Notes: generated from the sequence alone by a model not told the origin. DNA of 10,000 nucleotides from Trachelipus rathkii (GCA_015478945.1 JABUQX010014780.1:10001-20000), one strand, 5' to 3'. Positions 1 to 7,590 are shown, numbered from the stretch's first letter. Numbers and translations are program-made.

Positions 1-21
1 TCTGGACTACGTTCCTATTTT

Positions 22-285
22 GGGATTCATACTTGAATCTATCATATTCTATTTTGGGATTCATCCTGAATCTTCTTTTTGTGCTGATACTCTTGAGTGG
101 GATTCCTTAGTGAATCTTTCCTCGGTGCTATTTTGAAGTTGGAATTCATCCTGAATCTTTCTTCTTGGAGTTGTTTCGGAGTTGTGGTTCATCTGGATCC
201 CTCTCCCTGCCAATTCTAACGTTGGGATTTGGCCTGATTCCTTCCTCCTTAATAGTACTTCAGCATAGTTGTATTCTCCTGAATC
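22..285 (+). repeat. Array of ~40-bp units, each an imperfect GATTC/GAATC palindrome
   Basis: Units start near 22, 56, 99, 141, 186, 224 and 268, spaced 34-45 bases apart. The best units read GGGATTCATCCTGAATC, that is GATTCA and TGAATC around a 3-base loop; later units decay (for example GTATTCTCCTGAATC at 271). The same array starts at 9771 in the other LTR, just downstream of a TATA element, so it should lie at or just inside the 5' end of the transcript. By analogy with the multi-site insulator in the leader of Drosophila gypsy it may be a protein-binding array; that is inference. Confidence 0.7.
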
Positions 286-508
286 ATACTCACCACTTGA
301 AATTATTCTCCAGTCAAATTCAGATAAGTCATCATTTATTCACAATTGTTGAGTCTGGATTTCTTATTCCCTTGATTTTATGCATGAGCAATATTTGGAA
401 GCGTTCGGTTTCCACTCTCGTATCTGATCCTAGAGCTGTCTGTGCTCGTGTACATATTTTACACATTGGAACCTTTAACTTTTACTCCAACGTGTATTTA
501 TTGATTTT

Positions 509-556
509 ATTAAACCAATTCTTTGATTAATATTGTTGGGGTTGGATTTGTGTTAG
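509..556 (+). promoter_or_regulatory. Candidate LTR poly(A) signal and GT-rich downstream element
   Basis: ATTAAA, the commonest variant poly(A) hexamer, lies at 509-514. A G/T-rich stretch (TGTTGGGGTTGGATTTGTG, 533-551) follows at the distance usual for a downstream element. This would place RNA cleavage, the R/U5 boundary, near 525-535. No AATAAA occurs elsewhere in 1-899. Confidence 0.45.
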
Positions 557-584
557 CTATTAACTTTTTATAACACAAACATCC
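544..584 (+). repeat. Inverted repeat in U5
   Basis: TTTGTGTTA at 547-555 is perfectly complementary to TAACACAAA at 571-579 across a 15-base loop. The stem can extend outward: GGAT (544-547) pairs with ATCC (581-584) if two bases bulge, using 547 in the outer rather than the inner stem. Confidence 0.5.
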
Positions 585-676
585 CACCATATATTCTGAG
601 CGATTTTAGTAAAGATAAAACTTTTTTATGGAGTGTCACTATCCTTCATATTGATGCTTTATTGATATTATTACTC

Positions 677-713
677 TTAATCTTCGAGACCTCTATCGGG
701 TTAATCTTCGAGA
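677..713 (+). repeat. Short direct repeat TTAATCTTCGAGA
   Basis: The 13-mer TTAATCTTCGAGA occurs at 677-689 and again at 701-713, a 24-base period, in the U5 part of the LTR. No function can be assigned. Confidence 0.6.
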
Positions 714-833
714 AAGCTCCGGGAAACGAGCTAAATAATTCTACATCTTTCTTTGGGTAAAATCTTAGATTGTATCAACATTTTATATCAAAGTTCACAA
801 TCCTCCTCGAAAGTCATTCAAGTCAGCAGGCCG

Positions 834-888
834 ACGGAGTCCTGAAGACTAACTTCCTCCGTTACGGAGAAAATCTAATCTGCTCCGT
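834..888 (+). repeat. Alternating ACGGAG/CTCCGT elements upstream of the primer site
   Basis: Four complementary hexamers occur in order: ACGGAG (834-839), CTCCGT (857-862), ACGGAG (864-869) and CTCCGT (883-888). The middle pair can fold as CTCCG-TTA-CGGAG (857-869). Alternatively the first pairs with the second and the third with the fourth. The set ends 11 bases before the primer-site candidate, so two exclusive folds are possible next to the start of minus-strand DNA synthesis. Confidence 0.55.
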
Positions 889-899
889 ATTACCCCTGA

Positions 900-916
900 T
901 GGTGTCAGGTGGTTGC
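900..916 (+). promoter_or_regulatory. Candidate primer binding site, tRNA-Leu-like
   Basis: The first nine bases, TGGTGTCAG, match the complement of an animal tRNA-Leu 3' end including CCA. After that the match holds only if two bases are missing (GTGG here where a typical site has AAGTGG). The site sits where it should, after the LTR and before gag. GGTGGTT (908-914) can also pair with AACCACC (936-942), so its 3' half may be in a hairpin. The weak 3' half and the lack of a CA terminus keep confidence moderate. Confidence 0.5.
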
Positions 917-1344
917 TGTGCTGACTAGACATTCAAACCACCCTTATTTTTGAACATCACAAACCTAACATTGACGTAATCTTCTATAAATCGACATTCG
1001 TAATCTTAAAATTCTTCGAACTTCATATCTCCAAGAAAGAGCGGAGAGAGGTACCTCACCGTCGGGTACACTTGTTGATCCCAGCGTACTTCCCTCCTGC
1101 CAAATAAATAAATTTAAGTGCCGCCCGAAACAAGGGAACTCTGTTTGAGTTCCTGCGCTTGCGTGCACTAGGATTGTGACTCTCGCTCACATCATCATAT
1201 TTATTTTGAAAAATCATCGATTCTCTTCAGTTCTTTTCAAAGAAAAATCTTCTTCTTTTGTACTTATATTGGACAGATCGAGAGTTAGTTAGTAATAACC
1301 CTCCAATACTTTGAAATTCTTTCTTTTGAAACTTACAAAAGACA
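917..1344 (+). other. Gag leader without upstream ATG
   Basis: This 428-base stretch has no gene on either strand that I can support; the 67-codon open frame on the minus strand (965-1168) lacks any recognisable motif. It contains no ATG on the plus strand between 902 and the gag start, although composition predicts several. That suits a scanning ribosome reaching gag at 1345. Packaging signals are expected here in such elements but none can be recognised by eye. Confidence 0.6.
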
Positions 1345-3735
1345 ATGTCAGAAAAACCTCAACCAAAAGACTTGGATACGAGCATAAATGCTGATAGCCA
1401 AGAAGCTGTGGACTTTGATCCCTCTCTTGCAGCTTGTGCATTAGATCCACGTGTAGAACAACGTCTCCGTGATGATCGTAATAAAAATAATGTCGGAATG
1501 AATGTAGGAATGAATGTGGAAAATGAAGACAGGGTAGAAATTGTCAACGCTGACAAACCCAAATCTGACTTAAATTCAATTGTCAACTCTGACAAACCTT
1601 TCACTGAGCCTGAGATGAGTACTTTATTAACTAAACTCCATAAACAGGTGTTAAGTGAAAGGCAATTGGCTCAAGTAAACGATACAGTCGGTAAGGTTGA
1701 ACACAGAACGTTCCATGATCAAGGTCAAGGTATTCCACCTAAATTCGATTCCCATTATGTGCATATGCCTAAAAATACCACTTCTTTCTATGATCGTGAG
1801 TATAAACCTTCCTTAGTTTCCCAATCTCAACCACGATCAATACCTTTTCTACATAATCCACCCAGTTATGTAGAAAATCCTAGAAATCAAATTCTTTCTA
1901 ATCCTAATCTTCATTCTAATCCTAATCTTATTCCTAATCCTAATCTTATTCCTAATCCTAATCTTATGCCTACTCATAATTTTCTTCCTAAATCTCAACT
2001 TCTTCCTAATCCCAATCTTCGTCATGATTCTATACCCCCAGTAAATTACTTCACCCAACCTAAGTCTCTCTTTAGAACTCCCGATATGGGCAGAGACAAT
2101 AGAGATTCTCTATCCCCTATCCATAGAGGAGAGGCTGACTTTTCTGGAAAGTATAATAAATTACTACAGCCTCAACGAGAACAAATTCCCTTAAATCAAT
2201 ATCCGGAACACCAGATGTTTTCGACTGATTCTCAGTCGCATTCTGGTTATATTCCCCAAGGATATTCACAACGACTGCCTATGCGTCGTATTCCTGACGA
2301 CGATGAACCTTCAATGTATTCAGGACCACACATGAAAAAGAGACTTGACATGCTGGAGGAAGCCATTGTGCTTCTTACTCAGTTACTCAAGAACTCTCAG
2401 AAGCTTAAGGTCGTGGATCCTGGAAAGTTTAAATACGAATCGGAACAAGATCTCTTAGTCTACCTGGCTGATTTTGAGGCTTATTGTAGTTTACACTACC
2501 CTAATGCCCATCACCAATGGTTAAGATTGCTTGGTCGACAGCTAGAAGGAAAATTTTTGAATATATACCGAGAAATCATCAAAGATAACCGTGAATACTT
2601 CTCTGTACGGGATAATCTTGTATGCTGGTATCGAGATGAGGAACGTAAGAAGAAAGAATACAGAATACAGAAGTATCATGCCGCTCACCGATACCCTAAC
2701 GAGAGCATCAAAATGTTCGCCCTTCGGTTAGAGCGCCTAGCTAGTCAGGCATATCCTGGATACGATATGAGAGTTCATGATTCCCTTAGAATAGCTTTCC
2801 TATGTAGTTTGCCTCCTTATATTGAGATATTCGTCAGTCAATATATCAAAATGATGGAGCTGGACGGTTATAGTAGAGCTCCATGGGAAAATATAGTGAA
2901 TTTTGCGGACTCTTTAGACAGCGATAACACTGCTTTCCCAAATTCAATGTCCCAAACAAATCCACTTGAGGTCGGCCCATCAACTTATTCCCGAGCTGAC
3001 CAGGAGGTGGACTTAAACGAATCTGTTGAGTCAGTAATTCAGATCAATGCTGCACTCCCTGGATGGACTGATGTGTTGCGTAAGAAGGTTGAACAGCGTA
3101 AACCTAAGTCTTCAATTAACCGTAACCATCGCTCTTCCAATCTTGGCCAACGTAGTCCTCCGGAAAGAAATAATAGCAGTCGTATTGTCTACAACACTGT
3201 TCGGAATTCACCACCAAGTAATGACCGTTCCAGAGCTCAGAATAATCGAAAGGGTCGTTCAGGATCGGGAGATCGGATGAATATCGTGTGTGACTACTGT
3301 GAGAAGCGAGGACACGAAATGCAGGAATGCTATAAGTACTTGGGAGTCTGTAGCTACTGCAAGAAAACCGGCCATTCAAATATCGAATGCCGAGCTAGGA
3401 ACTCTCCTCCATCATCTTCCGTAAATACCCGGAAAGTGGTATGTCCCTTTTGTAGAGGTCCCCACGCGGGAATGAGGTGCTCTCAACGCACCCCTCCTAG
3501 ATCCAGTGATCCTGAACGAACCCCTCCTAGAGAATATCTTCAAGGTGCGGTAAAGACAGTTTATTCGCGATCATATTCCCCTGAAGCCCAGAAAAATTTG
3601 ACTAAACCAACTGAGAAGCCGCTTCCTCAACGCCTATTTCTGGAACCGTGTGAAAACTGTAACGTGTCTCACTATGAAGGTCGTTGCAAAGGGGGGTTTG
3701 CTGAAGCTCGCCCCGCCAATCAGTTAAACGACTAG
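1345..3735 (+). CDS. gag: Gag polyprotein (capsid and nucleocapsid)
   Basis: This 796-residue protein should form the particle that encloses the element's RNA. Residues 1-325 are low-complexity and polar, with NPNL repeats near 185-225. Residues 330-357 look helical, and 360-530 resemble the retrotransposon-gag capsid core, including a major-homology-like stretch at about 450-472 (NES, then F-x-x-R-L). Four zinc knuckles follow: C649/C652/H657/C662 and C669/C672/H677/C682 (CX2CX4HX4C), then C700/C703/H707/C712 and C769/C772/H776/C781 (CX2CX3HX4C). The start is the first ATG after a long ATG-free leader and has A at -3. It is longer than most Gypsy Gags (usually about 300-500 residues) because of the long N-terminal part. 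It ends six bases after a slippery heptamer whose -1 frame enters protease-integrase. Confidence 0.92.
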   Translation: MSEKPQPKDLDTSINADSQEAVDFDPSLAACALDPRVEQRLRDDRNKNNVGMNVGMNVENEDRVEIVNADKPKSDLNSIVNSDKPFTEPEMSTLLTKLHKQVLSERQLAQVNDTVGKVEHRTFHDQGQGIPPKFDSHYVHMPKNTTSFYDREYKPSLVSQSQPRSIPFLHNPPSYVENPRNQILSNPNLHSNPNLIPNPNLIPNPNLMPTHNFLPKSQLLPNPNLRHDSIPPVNYFTQPKSLFRTPDMGRDNRDSLSPIHRGEADFSGKYNKLLQPQREQIPLNQYPEHQMFSTDSQSHSGYIPQGYSQRLPMRRIPDDDEPSMYSGPHMKKRLDMLEEAIVLLTQLLKNSQKLKVVDPGKFKYESEQDLLVYLADFEAYCSLHYPNAHHQWLRLLGRQLEGKFLNIYREIIKDNREYFSVRDNLVCWYRDEERKKKEYRIQKYHAAHRYPNESIKMFALRLERLASQAYPGYDMRVHDSLRIAFLCSLPPYIEIFVSQYIKMMELDGYSRAPWENIVNFADSLDSDNTAFPNSMSQTNPLEVGPSTYSRADQEVDLNESVESVIQINAALPGWTDVLRKKVEQRKPKSSINRNHRSSNLGQRSPPERNNSSRIVYNTVRNSPPSNDRSRAQNNRKGRSGSGDRMNIVCDYCEKRGHEMQECYKYLGVCSYCKKTGHSNIECRARNSPPSSSVNTRKVVCPFCRGPHAGMRCSQRTPPRSSDPERTPPREYLQGAVKTVYSRSYSPEAQKNLTKPTEKPLPQRLFLEPCENCNVSHYEGRCKGGFAEARPANQLND
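1897..2019 (+). repeat. In-frame tandem repeats encoding NPNLIP-type units
   Basis: Within gag, CCTAATCCTAATCTTATT and variants repeat several times, encoding runs of NPNL with I/L/M-P spacers. The repeats keep the frame. They also create an arginine/isoleucine-rich open frame on the minus strand (1849-2058), which is an artefact. A smaller duplication, VNADKP/VNSDKP, lies at about 1543-1599. Confidence 0.8.
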
Positions 3736-3784
3736 TCCCCACAGAGATGAGTCAATCTGTGGAAAAGGACTTGGATAATGACTC
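3723..3784 (+). promoter_or_regulatory. -1 programmed ribosomal frameshift signal with predicted pseudoknot
   Basis: The heptamer G TTA AAC (3723-3729) is in the gag frame six bases from the end of the last sense codon pair before the gag stop (TAG, 3733-3735). A -1 slip there enters the protease-integrase frame, which is open from 3705. Stem 1 is CCACAGA (3739-3745) with TCTGTGG (3756-3762), seven perfect pairs after a 9-base spacer. Loop bases GAGTCA (3749-3754) pair with TGACTC (3779-3784), giving an H-type pseudoknot. GUUAAAC is the known slippery site of equine arteritis virus. The fusion would be about 1808 residues. The ATG at 3747, 11 bases past the gag stop, leaves reinitiation as an alternative. 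Confidence 0.8.
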
Positions 3785-6770
3785 TGTAAAGAAACTGGAT
3801 GATCCTTCTATTAACTTTTATGGGATACCTCCAGTGAGTAAATTCTCGCATAAACCTTATTCCTATGCTAGTGAAGACATGGTCGTTGCTATTAACTTGT
3901 GCCAGGCCGATATAGAACCTTTGATCGTCTGTGTCAAGTTGGATGATCAGGATGCTCCCATTTATGATTGCCTTGTAGATAGTGGGGCTGGAGTAAACTT
4001 GATAAGCTCCGAGATTGTTCCTTTCCTAGGGAATTCAAAAGAGCTTTTGGCTTCCGAAGACATAGGAGTAAGGGCCATCAGTGGTTTTGGAAATAGAGAA
4101 CGAATTCCTATTGTTCACTATGTAAATATAATCCTGAGGTTTAATATGGGTTTTGTAACTCATCCTTCCGCGTTTTTCATAGTACCCCAGGAATACATGG
4201 TAGATAACCCATTGATACTTGGTACTTGTGCTCTTAGGGATAATCACTTATTACCTGATATGTCCCGAAAACAACTGATTCATCTGCAAGGAAAAAAATT
4301 GACTGTGGTGGCCGATGGCATATCAACTTGTACACAGTCCAATTTAAAGTCCTCTACTATACAGGTGAAAAACGTATCGGTAATCAATACTAATATTAAT
4401 GATACCGATGTTATCTACGATCAAAATAATGATCGTACTCTTCGATATTTATTGAAGGGATTTAAGAAAAATGATAACAATATAAATTGGCAACAAGTTC
4501 CTAAACCCTACAAAAGTCATTCTAAACAAATGGTTTTGGAAAATGACATCTTGTATTACAGAACTACGTCCGGGAATCTGTTATATGCAATTTCTTTGGA
4601 CTTACTAATGCACATAGTTCTGGGACTCCATGTATCCTGTGCCCATATAGGTCGGAACAAGCTGCTGCAGTTGGTATACAAGCATTTCTGGCATCCTAGG
4701 GTTAATCAGGTAATTTCCGATGTAGTGCGGTGCTGCCCTGTTTGCCAGATGCAGAAAAACTTTTCTTCTAATGTAACTCCACCCATGTTGAAAATCTTGG
4801 CCAACTATCCCTTCGATTTATGTGCCATGGATTTGATTCAATTCCCAAAAACTTTTAAGGGAAATAAATACTGCATGATATTTATTGATCATTATTCTAA
4901 ATGGGTGTCTGTAGTTCCCATTGCCGACAAGTCCAGCTTGACCGTATCTAGGAAACTGGAGCACCAAGTTCTCCCTTTCCTTCCTAAAGTTCCAAATCGT
5001 ATATTAACCGATAATGGAACTGAATTTACTTCCCAGATATTCCAACAAGTGTTACAAAAACACAACATTAAACATGTGCGAATATCTCCACTTCATCCCT
5101 CGAGTAACGGTGTCTCCGAGCGATTTAATCGAAGTTTAATTCAACTACTGAAATGTTTAGTTCTGGAGCAACCCGCTACTTGGGATGAAGAATTGTCTTC
5201 CTCTATTTTAATTTATAATAATACTTATCATAGTGCATTGGACATGTCACCTTCTGATTATTTACTACAAAAAGCTCATGCTCCAGTGCACACTTTTCCC
5301 CAATATTGGAAAGAGGGCAGTGTCAATTTTAAACCTTTCAAGGTGGGTCAAAAAGTAGCTCGTAAAGTAATACGAACTGGGCCAAGCACTGCTCTTAAAT
5401 TTCATAATAGGTGGGAAGGGCCATTTACTGTTGTTGATGTGAACCCGAATAGGGTGTCATATGTCATACAGAGAAATACTAATCCCCCCAGTAGAACTCA
5501 AAAAGTCCATTTCTCCCACTTAAGAGAATGGATTGAGATTCCTGGGTATTTACGAAAATACCTGACTAGAAATAAGGAAATTAGTGATGCATTTTTCTCG
5601 GACGAGGAAAGTTTGTTGGATGGGGAGGATGAAAATTCTCCTGAATCCATCGACCTTGAGTCTGAGACTGATTCAGCTAATTCTTATAAGTCAGAGTCTA
5701 TCGCCGATACCTCCTTGTTCACTAATAGCGATGATTCCCTGGAGGAGGAAGCTGATTTTGAGGGATTCTTAACTTTTAATCCTATCTCTGTAAGTGAGTA
5801 TATTCAAATGCCAGAATTAACTCCTGTAATAGAGCCAACTGCTTGGGATCCGGGAGAAAACCTCAATATGAGTAGGGAGGAGTTTATTCCTCAGTTATCT
5901 TCCAAAGTCTTACGAATGCCCGGTCACAAAGCGGTTAAATTTTTGCTCCCTCCTCTCGTAATTCCTATTTCACCTATCCATTCTTCGGACGAGTCAAATT
6001 CTAACCATTCTAGTTTACCTGAGACGGATTCTGATTCTAGTTTATCCGAGATAGATTTAATAAATATTCCTACTAGTTCTCCTATGAATCATGGTAGTAC
6101 CCTGGGGGTCAACCATGCTGAAATACTTACCCCTGTTTTAGATTATCATGATATGTATTCACATGAATACCCTATTAGATTCAAATACCCCTCTGTCCTT
6201 TCTCCTGCAAGGGTAACCAATGATAATGAAGACCTTATAGTTTCACAAGCATCACAGTTGGAAAGTCCTAATCTGGAAGCATCTGGGTTGAGTCTAACGG
6301 ATCCACCGTCCTTTTTTATGGAAAGACCTAACTATTCTCCCTCAGTCTCTTCTGAGGATCCTATGGATCTGTCGGAGAGAGTGGTTGTGGGTGATTTGCC
6401 GGACGATTGGTCAAACATTTTTGACTTAGATAGTTCTTCCAGTTCTCAAAGGACTGAATTTTATGGTTTCAGCCCGCCAAATAATAATTCTTTCAATATA
6501 TCCCCGTCGGCTGCAATGGTTTCTTCACCTGTCTCGGAGACTAGAATTCCACCTTTTCAAATAGTGGGAGAGGTGTTTGGTGATCCCACCAACGTCCATT
6601 TGGATAATAGTAATTTGACTTTAGTCCACATAGATGAGGAAATCTTGGAGGAAATGCAATTAGATGATCTTCCTCGCACTAGGAGTAGAGGATCAGTTCC
6701 AGATTTCCCCAATGTTATGTCGACTCCAGTGGAGTATGTACGTCATAGAAGAAGGACCAGTCTTTTATAA
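3747..6770 (+). CDS. pol: Protease-integrase polyprotein without RT/RNase H, with long acidic tail
   Basis: Seen: a retropepsin-like aspartic protease covers about residues 50-165, with DSGA at 78-81 and ILG at 157-159. A linker of about 100 residues leads into integrase: zinc-binding H295/H300/C330/C333, catalytic D362, D422 and E458 (D-X59-D-X35-E), and a GPY/F-type C-terminal domain with GPF at 558-560. Residues 611-1007 are Ser/Asp/Glu/Pro-rich and probably disordered, with PMDLS at 872-876, an acidic-hydrophobic stretch at 885-895 and basic RHRRR at 999-1003. Known: protease matures Gag; integrase inserts the cDNA. Missing: the RT and RNase H, usually some 450 or more residues here. The ATG at 3747 marks the frame; translation more likely enters by frameshift from gag near 3729. 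No signal peptide or membrane segment suggests Env. Confidence 0.93.
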   Translation: MSQSVEKDLDNDSVKKLDDPSINFYGIPPVSKFSHKPYSYASEDMVVAINLCQADIEPLIVCVKLDDQDAPIYDCLVDSGAGVNLISSEIVPFLGNSKELLASEDIGVRAISGFGNRERIPIVHYVNIILRFNMGFVTHPSAFFIVPQEYMVDNPLILGTCALRDNHLLPDMSRKQLIHLQGKKLTVVADGISTCTQSNLKSSTIQVKNVSVINTNINDTDVIYDQNNDRTLRYLLKGFKKNDNNINWQQVPKPYKSHSKQMVLENDILYYRTTSGNLLYAISLDLLMHIVLGLHVSCAHIGRNKLLQLVYKHFWHPRVNQVISDVVRCCPVCQMQKNFSSNVTPPMLKILANYPFDLCAMDLIQFPKTFKGNKYCMIFIDHYSKWVSVVPIADKSSLTVSRKLEHQVLPFLPKVPNRILTDNGTEFTSQIFQQVLQKHNIKHVRISPLHPSSNGVSERFNRSLIQLLKCLVLEQPATWDEELSSSILIYNNTYHSALDMSPSDYLLQKAHAPVHTFPQYWKEGSVNFKPFKVGQKVARKVIRTGPSTALKFHNRWEGPFTVVDVNPNRVSYVIQRNTNPPSRTQKVHFSHLREWIEIPGYLRKYLTRNKEISDAFFSDEESLLDGEDENSPESIDLESETDSANSYKSESIADTSLFTNSDDSLEEEADFEGFLTFNPISVSEYIQMPELTPVIEPTAWDPGENLNMSREEFIPQLSSKVLRMPGHKAVKFLLPPLVIPISPIHSSDESNSNHSSLPETDSDSSLSEIDLINIPTSSPMNHGSTLGVNHAEILTPVLDYHDMYSHEYPIRFKYPSVLSPARVTNDNEDLIVSQASQLESPNLEASGLSLTDPPSFFMERPNYSPSVSSEDPMDLSERVVVGDLPDDWSNIFDLDSSSSSQRTEFYGFSPPNNNSFNISPSAAMVSSPVSETRIPPFQIVGEVFGDPTNVHLDNSNLTLVHIDEEILEEMQLDDLPRTRSRGSVPDFPNVMSTPVEYVRHRRRTSLL

Positions 6771-6791
6771 CCTTGTCTCGGGGTTATAAAA
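6764..6791 (+). repeat. Hairpin overlapping the protease-integrase stop codon
   Basis: TTTTATAACC (6764-6773) and GGTTATAAAA (6782-6791) are perfectly complementary with an 8-base loop. The TAA stop at 6768-6770 lies in the left arm. It is the first of a run of hairpins in the 3' region; it is AT-rich, so stability is moderate. Confidence 0.7.
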
Positions 6792-6792
6792 T

Positions 6793-6806
6793 GACACACT
6801 TGTGTC
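6793..6806 (+). repeat. Small hairpin GACAC-ACTT-GTGTC
   Basis: A 5-bp stem with a 4-base loop stands immediately after the stop-codon hairpin, separated from it by one base. Confidence 0.45.
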
Positions 6807-6850
6807 CTGATACGAAGTAAATAAGCCTGGAGAATAAAAGTTGGCTTTGC

Positions 6851-6901
6851 TTCATTTGTTTAGAAAATGAAACTTCTGTCGTTCCCTTACTGACTGGAAC
6901 G
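6851..6901 (+). repeat. Two adjacent hairpins downstream of an AATAAA
   Basis: TTCATTT (6851-6857) pairs with AAATGAA (6865-6871). CGTTCC (6880-6885) pairs with GGAACG (6896-6901). AATAAA lies upstream at 6833-6838. Confidence 0.5.
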
Positions 6902-6926
6902 TAAATTTAAATTACTTGGCCAATCA

Positions 6927-6956
6927 AACTTATCAGTACATAGTATCTGATAAGTT
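6927..6956 (+). repeat. Perfect 10-bp hairpin before an A13 run
   Basis: AACTTATCAG (6927-6936) and CTGATAAGTT (6947-6956) are perfectly complementary; the 10-base loop has a further TAC/GTA pair (6937-6939 with 6943-6945). A run of 13 A (6962-6974) follows five bases later. Confidence 0.7.
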
Positions 6957-7250
6957 ACCTGAAAAAAAAAAAAACTCTTATTCCTATCTTTCTTAATCTC
7001 TTAAGTAAACTTCCTTCTGAACTATTGTTCTATAACATCTTCATCTATCGAAGCTGTTTTGAATGTATGCTTTCTAGTGTGCCTGATCGTCAATCACTTT
7101 AACTTAGGTGACGAAAAAACCCTCCTGGTGTACATGATTCTTGTAAAATTGATCTTTGTGTGTCTGGATTCTTCGTGTATGCTTGCAGACTAAAAATTAA
7201 AACTATAAACTAAAAATCAAAATAGTCTTGTGTAATAGAATTCCTCAAGT

Positions 7251-7314
7251 TATTTAACCACAAATGGTTAAATACGTATAAGGTATAAATATATACTGTC
7301 TAGTATATATTTAT
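7251..7314 (+). repeat. Pair of perfect AT-rich hairpins
   Basis: TATTTAACC (7251-7259) pairs with GGTTAAATA (7266-7274), six-base loop. ATAAATATATACT (7285-7297) pairs with AGTATATATTTAT (7302-7314), 13 perfect pairs with loop GTCT. Confidence 0.7.
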
Positions 7315-7376
7315 CAAATAAAATGCATATAATTATTATGTATAGAGTCATCGAAAACCGCCTACCTCACAAACTG

Positions 7377-7590
<214 letters not shown>

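Larger units (their letters stand above)
1..899 (+). repeat. 5' LTR, 3' portion (R and U5), truncated by the window start
   Basis: Bases 1-178 realign with 9836-10000, so this stretch is the LTR copy upstream of gag. It begins inside a palindromic repeat array, carries a poly(A)-like signal with a GT-rich element at 509-556, and runs to the primer-site candidate at 900. No clear CA terminus sits just before that site (the bases are CCCCTGA), so the right LTR edge is uncertain by some bases. No real gene lies here; the 121-codon open frame at 165-530 has no recognisable product. Only five ATGs occur in the 899 bases plus the PBS junction, fewer than expected for this composition. Confidence 0.75.

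Noticed and set aside
22..285. CRISPR-like array
   Set aside because: Units are imperfect, spacers are not distinct, repeats decay gradually, and the context is a eukaryotic LTR.
22..285. Heat-shock elements
   Set aside because: GAA and TTC triplets recur, but the inverted pair is separated by five bases rather than two, so canonical spacing is not met.
165..530. 121-codon plus-strand open frame
   Set aside because: It lies in the LTR across the repeat array and poly(A) signal, and has no recognisable domain; hydrophobic runs come from T-rich sequence.
965..1168. 67-codon minus-strand frame in the leader
   Set aside because: No motif, no supporting context, antisense to the element; length is within chance.
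1849..2058. Basic Arg/Ile/Lys-rich minus-strand frame
   Set aside because: It is the reverse reading of the NPNL-coding tandem repeats in gag.
3747..6770. DNA transposon of the Ginger type (Gypsy-like integrase)
   Set aside because: Gag with zinc knuckles, frameshift signal, protease, LTR-like ends and purine tract fit a retroelement, not a TIR transposon.
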